64,000 bases of DNA from Flavobacterium sp. CG_23.5 (lineage in GTDB: Bacteria; Bacteroidota; Bacteroidia; Flavobacteriales; Flavobacteriaceae), in the NCBI RefSeq assembly GCF_017875765.1, contig NZ_JAGGNA010000001.1, forward strand, positions 2,197,001 through 2,261,000, written 5' to 3'. The position numbers were made by a program, and so were the translations under genes. The notes below the pieces were generated by a model. It had not been told where the DNA came from and ran no database searches. It worked only from the letters and a program-made list of their open reading frames with translations. Shown here piece after piece: positions 58,949-64,000 of this stretch (positions are counted from its first letter, which is position 1; each line of letters begins with the position of its first letter).

Positions 58949-60457
58949 ATGTCAATAAAATCAGTCGCTGCAAAACTTTTTGCAAAGAAAATATATACGA
59001 AAACACAGAAGTGGGCCGATAATCCTGTTAAAACCCAAAACAAAGTTTTACAAAAGTTAATCAACGAAGCTAAGGGAACTCAATTTGGCATGGACCATCA
59101 TTTTGATACTATAAAAACAAGTTCTGATTTTGCGAAAAATGTTCCAGTTCGAGATTATGAAGGGTTGAAAACGTATGTTGATAAGGTTGTAAATGGAGAA
59201 GAAAATGTACTTTGGAAAGGGAAACCGCTCTATTTTGCCAAAACATCAGGCACAACATCGGGAGCCAAATATATTCCGCTGACGAAGGAATCGATGCCGT
59301 ATCATATTGAAGCGGCCAGAAATGCGATTTTGCTTTATATTCATGAAACCGGCAAAGCTGATTTTGTAGACGGAAAAATGATTTTCCTGCAAGGAAGTCC
59401 AATTCTGGAAGAAAAAAATGGGATCAAGCTGGGGCGATTATCAGGAATTGTGGCTCATTTTGTTCCTAAGTATTTGCAAAAAAATAGAATGCCTTCTTTG
59501 GAAACCAATTGTATCGAAGATTGGGAAACCAAAGTAAATGCGATTGTCGAAGAAACATTTAACGAAAACATGACGGTGATTTCAGGAATTCCTTCTTGGG
59601 TGCAAATGTATTTTGAAAAATTGCAGCAAAAAGGAGGAAAGCCGGTAGGTGAAATCTTCAAAAACTTCAATTTGTTTATTTATGGCGGGGTGAATTATGA
59701 ACCGTATCGCGCTAAATTTGAAAATTTGATTGGTCGAAAAGTGGATAGCATCGAGTTATTTCCCGCTTCGGAAGGATTTTTTGCCTGCCAAGATTCCCAA
59801 AAAGAAAAGGGAATGTTACTGCTTTTGAATGGTGGTATTTTCTACGAATTTATTAAAAGTGACGAATTTTCTGCCGATCCCGAATCCCGAAGTTTCGGGA
59901 CGGGACCGAGACGTTATACCATTGGCGAGGTAGAATTGAACGTAAACTATGTTTTGATTATTTCTACAAATGCGGGACTTTGGGGATATAACATTGGTGA
60001 CACCGTTCAGTTTGTTTCATTGAAACCGTATCGAATAATTGTTTCCGGAAGAATCAAGCATTACATTTCGGCTTTCGGGGAACACGTGATTGGCAAGGAA
60101 GTAGAAAGTGCCTTGCAGGAAGCGATAATTGGAACTACTATACGGATTAATGAATTTACTGTTGCGCCGCAAATCACACCAGCTGAAGGATTGCCATATC
60201 ATGAATGGTTCATCGAATTTGAGAACGAACCGGAAGACATCGCAGCTTTTGCGGAAGCGATAGACAATGCCATGAGAAAGCAAAACATCTATTATGACGA
60301 TTTAATTGTGGGGAACGTATTGAAAAAAGTGGTACTTACAAAAGTGGCAAAAAATGGTTTTCAGGATTATATGAAATCCATTGGAAAATTAGGAGGTCAG
60401 AATAAAATTCCAAGACTTTCTAATGACAGGAAGATTGTGGATTTATTAAAACTTTAA
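58949..60457 (+). CDS. GH3-family protein (auxin-responsive promoter superfamily)
   Basis: A 502-aa protein of the GH3 family, an acyl-adenylate-forming fold related to firefly luciferase. Motifs include the phosphate-binding A-K-T-S-G-T-T-S-G-A-K-Y, the segment F-I-Y-G-G-V-N-Y-E-P-Y and the hinge V-S-G-R-I-K-H-Y. Bacterial members are common in Bacteroidota and of unknown substrate; amide or ester conjugation is inferred from the fold. Near residue 312 it holds an extra-looking stretch (D-P-E-S-R-S-F-G-T-G-P) encoded by the 16-bp palindrome 59885-59900. Upstream is a truncated M23 anchor and downstream an apparent operon. Confidence 0.88.
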   Translation: MSIKSVAAKLFAKKIYTKTQKWADNPVKTQNKVLQKLINEAKGTQFGMDHHFDTIKTSSDFAKNVPVRDYEGLKTYVDKVVNGEENVLWKGKPLYFAKTSGTTSGAKYIPLTKESMPYHIEAARNAILLYIHETGKADFVDGKMIFLQGSPILEEKNGIKLGRLSGIVAHFVPKYLQKNRMPSLETNCIEDWETKVNAIVEETFNENMTVISGIPSWVQMYFEKLQQKGGKPVGEIFKNFNLFIYGGVNYEPYRAKFENLIGRKVDSIELFPASEGFFACQDSQKEKGMLLLLNGGIFYEFIKSDEFSADPESRSFGTGPRRYTIGEVELNVNYVLIISTNAGLWGYNIGDTVQFVSLKPYRIIVSGRIKHYISAFGEHVIGKEVESALQEAIIGTTIRINEFTVAPQITPAEGLPYHEWFIEFENEPEDIAAFAEAIDNAMRKQNIYYDDLIVGNVLKKVVLTKVAKNGFQDYMKSIGKLGGQNKIPRLSNDRKIVDLLKL

Positions 60458-60495
60458 ATAAAAGAATTACATTTACGGGTTAGAAAATAAAAAGA

Positions 60496-62175
60496 ATGAA
60501 AGAAACTAAAAATATATCAAGATCCAGAGCACAAGAATCATCGGCAGCTATTGAAAAAATGTACATCACGATGCGCCATTTATTCAATAGAGGTTTTTAT
60601 AAACCAATGGGAATTTCTGGGGATACTTTACGCGAAGCCTTATTGGCGTTACGCCCTGAAATATATGGAAATATTGGTGAAGAAAAAGTAGAATTAAATG
60701 GGCTTTTATATGTTATTGAACGTCTTCCTTTAGGAATTGAAGAATGTCGTTTTATTAATTTAACTTCGGAAGAGGGATATTCCAAATCTCATTTTCAAGC
60801 GATTGTTCCGCCTAAAAGACGTCGTAATTGCTATAGAATTGACGAGGAACAAATGAATGTAGAAATTACCCGTGGACGTTCCGACATCTATGATATTTTG
60901 ACGCATTTGACGTTTATTTTCATTGAATCCCATAAAATCAGAAATCGAGTTTTGCTGGATGACGCCGGTGAAGTATCGCGCGATTGGTTTAAACTGGAAC
61001 AGGCGGTTTCCCAAAACAAAAAACTGACTCTTATAGAAAAAGAGAAAGCGATTTCACATGCTGCGAATATCCTTGGACGAACATTTGAAGAGGTTTTAGA
61101 CATTTATGATTCATTTGGTTCCGCTGCCTCACCAGATCGTTTTTTACACGTAATTTTTTGGTTAGGAAAATTGGCAATCGAAGAGATTGTGAATGATAAT
61201 AAAAGAACCATAACGTTCAGTCCTATTTTAAGAGAACGTTTAGGACATCACATTCATGGTGAAATATGGGCAACAAATATTAAGGAAGTTCTTAAAGAAA
61301 ACGAACTTTTAGGACGACCTATTCATGTGATTAGTGCCAATATGCACAGTGTGATGAACTCTATTTTTGCAACCGAGGTTTTGAAAACCAAATTTAAAGG
61401 CAAAGCGGATTTCTTTATTTATGAAGAATTGAGCAAGCAGGGAGCAAATGAAGTTCGAAATCAAGTGGAAGAAGTAGCGCTGAAACACGGAATGATTTCG
61501 TTGCCCGATACTTCAGGAACTAATATTGATGTTCAAATTTTTGATACTGCCAAAATTGATTGGGCTAAATCATCGTTTCCAAAATCTAATTTAGGGGATA
61601 AACAACCCGTAATTATTGTCATGGACTATGCTTTTGGTGAGCAAGCTTATGAATGCATTGACGAGTTATTGAAACCGTATAAAAAAGAAACTTTACTCAA
61701 CGTAGAATCCGTTTCTATAATGGGAAAAGCAGGTATTCTGGAAGGCGGAAAAGGCGATATTATGATTCCGAATGCTCATATCAATGAGGGAACGGCGGAT
61801 AATTATTTTTTCGAAAATGAATTAACTGCGGATATGTTTGAAGGAAATGGTATTTCAGTTTTTGCGGGACCAATGGTTACTGTACTTGGAACTTCCTTAC
61901 AAAACAGAGATTTATTGAAATTTTTTCACGAATCTACTTGGGGAGTTATTGGTCTGGAAATGGAAGGTTCTTATTATCAAAAAGCCATTCAATCCGCTTC
62001 CAAAATCAGGAAGAGTGTCCCATTGGATATTAAAGTGAGATATGCGTATTATGCTTCGGATAATCCACTTGAAACCGGAAGCACATTAGCTTCGGGTGGA
62101 CTTGGAACGACAGGAGTAAAACCTACGTATTTGATTACCATTAAAATATTGGAACAACTTTTCAACGTAAAATAA
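60496..62175 (+). CDS. Conserved Bacteroidota protein with nucleoside-phosphorylase-like C-terminus
   Basis: A 559-aa cytoplasmic protein. The N-terminal half (about 1-250) is helical with no recognised domain. The C-terminal half (about 255-555) shows a phosphorylase-like pattern: V-I-S-A-N-M-H-S-V, K-A-G-I-L-E-G-G-K-G-D-I, F-A-G-P-M-V-T-V-L and a G-L-E-M-E-G-S-Y-Y motif like the substrate-contacting E-M-E of nucleoside phosphorylases and AMP nucleosidase. Annotated relatives are, as I recall, a DUF6909-type family. The reaction cannot be assigned. It starts 38 bases after the GH3 gene and 9 bases before the next gene, so it is part of an operon. Confidence 0.7.
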   Translation: MKETKNISRSRAQESSAAIEKMYITMRHLFNRGFYKPMGISGDTLREALLALRPEIYGNIGEEKVELNGLLYVIERLPLGIEECRFINLTSEEGYSKSHFQAIVPPKRRRNCYRIDEEQMNVEITRGRSDIYDILTHLTFIFIESHKIRNRVLLDDAGEVSRDWFKLEQAVSQNKKLTLIEKEKAISHAANILGRTFEEVLDIYDSFGSAASPDRFLHVIFWLGKLAIEEIVNDNKRTITFSPILRERLGHHIHGEIWATNIKEVLKENELLGRPIHVISANMHSVMNSIFATEVLKTKFKGKADFFIYEELSKQGANEVRNQVEEVALKHGMISLPDTSGTNIDVQIFDTAKIDWAKSSFPKSNLGDKQPVIIVMDYAFGEQAYECIDELLKPYKKETLLNVESVSIMGKAGILEGGKGDIMIPNAHINEGTADNYFFENELTADMFEGNGISVFAGPMVTVLGTSLQNRDLLKFFHESTWGVIGLEMEGSYYQKAIQSASKIRKSVPLDIKVRYAYYASDNPLETGSTLASGGLGTTGVKPTYLITIKILEQLFNVK

Positions 62176-62184
62176 GAAGACAAT

Positions 62185-63171
62185 ATGAGTACAAATGTAC
62201 CCCAACCTAATCCAGAAGATCAGGAAATAGACTTATCACAAATTTCAAAAAAGATAGGAGGTTTTTTCGAGAAAATTAATGCTCTTATATTCAATGGCAT
62301 TCGGTTTTTTATAAAAAATGCGATTGTAATTTTAATTTTGTTAGTAGTAGGAGTTGGTATTGGATTATTTTTAGACCAAACGCAAAAAAGTTATGATAGT
62401 CAAATCATTGTAACACCAAATTTTGGAAGCACCGATTATTTGTATTCAAAAATTGATTTGATCCAATCAAAAATCAATGAAGGAGACACGGTTTTTTTAA
62501 AAGAAGTTGTAGGTATAAATATACCTAAGAAATTAAAAAAAATAGAGATAAAACCCATTAATGATGTTTATAAATTTATTGAAAACAAAACTGAAAACTT
62601 TGAATTAATCAAGTTGATGGCGGAAGACGGGGATATTAAAAAAATTCTTGAAGATAATTTGACTAGTAAAAATTATATATTTCATACTATTTCTATGCAA
62701 ACAAATGGAATAACGAATGATAAAGCAACGATTCAACCGTTGTTGAATTATTTTAATAAATCCGATTATTTTGCTAAAATTCAAAAGATTTCAATTAAAA
62801 ATGTTGAAATAAAGATGAGTCAAAATGACACTATTATTTCACAAATTAATAATGTCTTAAATGGATTTTCTAATATGGTAAACGGTGCTCAAAAAAGCGA
62901 TAAACTAGTTTATTATAATGAAAACACGCAACTAAATGACATTATTAAGACGAAGGATAATTTAATTAACGAGCAAGCATCTCACAGAGTCGAGCTTGTT
63001 GGATTAAATAAAATTGTAAAAGATGACAGTGCAGTATTGAATCTCGAAAGTCCTAGTGCTATCAATGGAAAATTAAAATTTGTTCTGCCAATTTTATTTA
63101 TATTTGCATTCATAATATATTATTTTTTTGTTGCCTTTTATCGCAAACAAAAATTAAAATTGCAACAATAA
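62185..63171 (+). CDS. Two-helix membrane protein, Wzz-like topology
   Basis: A 328-aa protein with a membrane helix near each end (about 44-65 and 296-316) and a large periplasmic domain between them, rich in I, K, N and helical. This is the topology of polysaccharide chain-length regulators (Wzz), but no Wzz signature (P-x2-P-x4-P-x4 near helix 2) is seen. Ends are cytoplasmic. The role is unknown; it lies 9 bases after the phosphorylase-like gene and 38 bases before a lipoprotein gene. Confidence 0.65.
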   Translation: MSTNVPQPNPEDQEIDLSQISKKIGGFFEKINALIFNGIRFFIKNAIVILILLVVGVGIGLFLDQTQKSYDSQIIVTPNFGSTDYLYSKIDLIQSKINEGDTVFLKEVVGINIPKKLKKIEIKPINDVYKFIENKTENFELIKLMAEDGDIKKILEDNLTSKNYIFHTISMQTNGITNDKATIQPLLNYFNKSDYFAKIQKISIKNVEIKMSQNDTIISQINNVLNGFSNMVNGAQKSDKLVYYNENTQLNDIIKTKDNLINEQASHRVELVGLNKIVKDDSAVLNLESPSAINGKLKFVLPILFIFAFIIYYFFVAFYRKQKLKLQQ

Positions 63172-63209
63172 TTAAAGAATTAAATCCAATCACAGTAAAA
63201 GAAATATAA

Positions 63210-63743
63210 ATGAAAGTAAAATTATTTTTTCTATGTTTATCAATGATATTATGTTTGATTTCGTGTAAAAAAGAAGTAAAAAAAGAAGAAAAAATTGACG
63301 ATACAAAAAATTTATTTAAAGTCACTTTAGATTTAGTAATCAAGGAGAATGATACACTTCATTTGTATTATGCACAAGATTCTGCCGAAGATTATACTGA
63401 ACAAAGCTCAATTTGGCTTCCTGTGCAAGGAAAAGAAGTAGGGCAGCAAGTTACTTTTAGTTTACCAAAAGATGTTCTGCCAATAAAAGTAAGATTTGAT
63501 TTTGGAGTTAATAAAGAGAATAAGGAAATTATCTTGAATAAAGTTAAATTTAATTATTTTGACAGGAAGTTCGTAGCAGATGAAACCAATATTTTCAATT
63601 ATTTCAGAGCAGACGAGAATGCTACAATTATTGATTATAAAACAAGATCATTAAAGAGGAAAGACCCTAACAGTGTTAAGGGAGCATCTTTATACCCCCA
63701 TGATTTAGCAATAAAAACAGAAATTGAAAAACTTATAAAGTAA
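63210..63743 (+). CDS. Lipoprotein, 177 aa
   Basis: A 177-aa lipoprotein: the signal peptide M-K-V-K-L-F-F-L-C-L-S-M-I-L-C-L-I-S-C has a lipobox Cys at 19, followed by a Lys/Glu linker. The mature part is beta-rich with strands such as L-F-K-V-T-L-D-L-V-I-K and L-P-I-K-V-R-F-D-F. No family is recognised. It lies 38 bases after the Wzz-like gene and is followed by a terminator. Confidence 0.7.
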   Translation: MKVKLFFLCLSMILCLISCKKEVKKEEKIDDTKNLFKVTLDLVIKENDTLHLYYAQDSAEDYTEQSSIWLPVQGKEVGQQVTFSLPKDVLPIKVRFDFGVNKENKEIILNKVKFNYFDRKFVADETNIFNYFRADENATIIDYKTRSLKRKDPNSVKGASLYPHDLAIKTEIEKLIK

Positions 63744-63785
63744 AAATGATAAAAGGAAGTTAGAAACTTCCTTTTATCATTTTTA
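63743..63785 (+). terminator. Terminator of the 60496-63743 operon
   Basis: A 19-bp stem (63743-63761 with 63765-63783, perfect) with a T run; it overlaps the last base of the lipoprotein stop codon. Confidence 0.88.
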
Positions 63786-63800
63786 GATAATATTTAAGGA

Positions 63801-64000
63801 ATGAATTTAACTGCTACGGATATTAAAACTACAGTTATTTTTAGATTATATGATGCTGTTGATACGCTTAATAAATTGCCGCTCTCTTTCGATTTAGATC
63901 GACAGAAATTAATTAAATGTACAAATAAAGCAGATGACCACTATTTAAGAAAAATGCGCTTTGATTTTTTTTCTTCTTTAATAAACTCATGTGTATTTCT
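63801..64000 (+). CDS. Partial gene at the right edge, unknown
   Basis: An ATG at 63801 opens a frame that runs to the window edge (66 codons): M-N-L-T-A-T-D-I-K-T-T-V-I-F, R-L-Y-D-A-V-D-T-L-N-K-L-P, then R-Q-K-L-I-K-C-T-N-K-A-D-D-H-Y. It lies after a terminator, so it begins a new transcript. No domain can be recognised from this part. Confidence 0.45.
   Translation, partial: MNLTATDIKTTVIFRLYDAVDTLNKLPLSFDLDRQKLIKCTNKADDHYLRKMRFDFFSSLINSCVF

Overview
The window is a chromosomal segment from a low-GC member of the Bacteroidota, almost certainly Flavobacterium or a close Flavobacteriaceae relative. The evidence is the gene families (DUF4837 lipoprotein, DUF4175 coiled-coil membrane protein, GH3-like protein, HU/SPOR protein, soluble acyl-ACP desaturase, GIN-domain protein), the lack of clear Shine-Dalgarno sequences, and repeated TAnnTTTG (-7) promoter elements typical of this phylum.

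Layout. 0-17.7 kb is mostly housekeeping: an enoyl-CoA hydratase tail, a TPR/adenylate-cyclase sensor, an HD hydrolase, a plsC-desaturase lipid operon, rnpA, an S41 protease with a double OmpA protein, ElaA, DUF4837, pgk, holB, DoxX, a thioesterase, recA, a second PlsC and trpS. 17.9-22.4 kb is an accessory island. It starts with a lipoprotein gene ending in an M15-like peptidase domain, whose signal-peptide region holds five copies of a 7-bp repeat that put it out of frame with its ATG (a candidate phase-variable switch). Behind it come small secreted or lipoprotein genes and broken coding tails, an arrangement like a polymorphic toxin/immunity cassette array. 22.4-45.8 kb returns to core genes (dprA, HU/SPOR protein, helicase, OmpH-like lipoprotein, methyltransferase, mnmG, ybeY, DUF4175, gltX, outer membrane proteins, a band-7 protein, a YtxH/holin-like envelope trio, glnS, folB), with a non-autonomous-looking repeat element at 25.1-25.5 kb. 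Four parS-like palindromes lie around mnmG and ybeY.

45.9-48.7 kb holds tRNA-Cys followed by a tandem array of 103-bp units. Each unit carries a tRNA-Cys 3' end split by a 16-bp palindrome, plus a terminator hairpin. An intact IS3-family element with a 3-bp target duplication interrupts the array. 48.9-52.5 kb has a LysE-type exporter, a GIN-domain protein and rnr. 52.9-53.6 kb is an AT-rich gene-free block with DnaA-box-like 9-mers. Genes to its left are mostly on the minus strand and genes to its right almost all on the plus strand, so it is a candidate replication origin. 53.6-64 kb has rpiB, an AAA ATPase with a palindromic operator array at its promoter, DUF1294, tex, tatA (59 codons), a membrane anchor of an M23 peptidase that lacks its catalytic domain, a GH3 protein, a nucleoside-phosphorylase-like protein, a Wzz-like membrane protein, a lipoprotein and a partial gene.

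How the genes work together: much of the core content is translation (trpS, gltX, glnS, mnmG, tRNA-Cys), RNA processing (rnpA, ybeY, rnr), envelope and lipid synthesis (two PlsC proteins, desaturase, OmpA, SPOR, tatA) and DNA metabolism (recA, dprA, holB, helicase). The accessory parts with most to follow up are the repeat-switched peptidase locus, the tRNA-tail array and the operator array.
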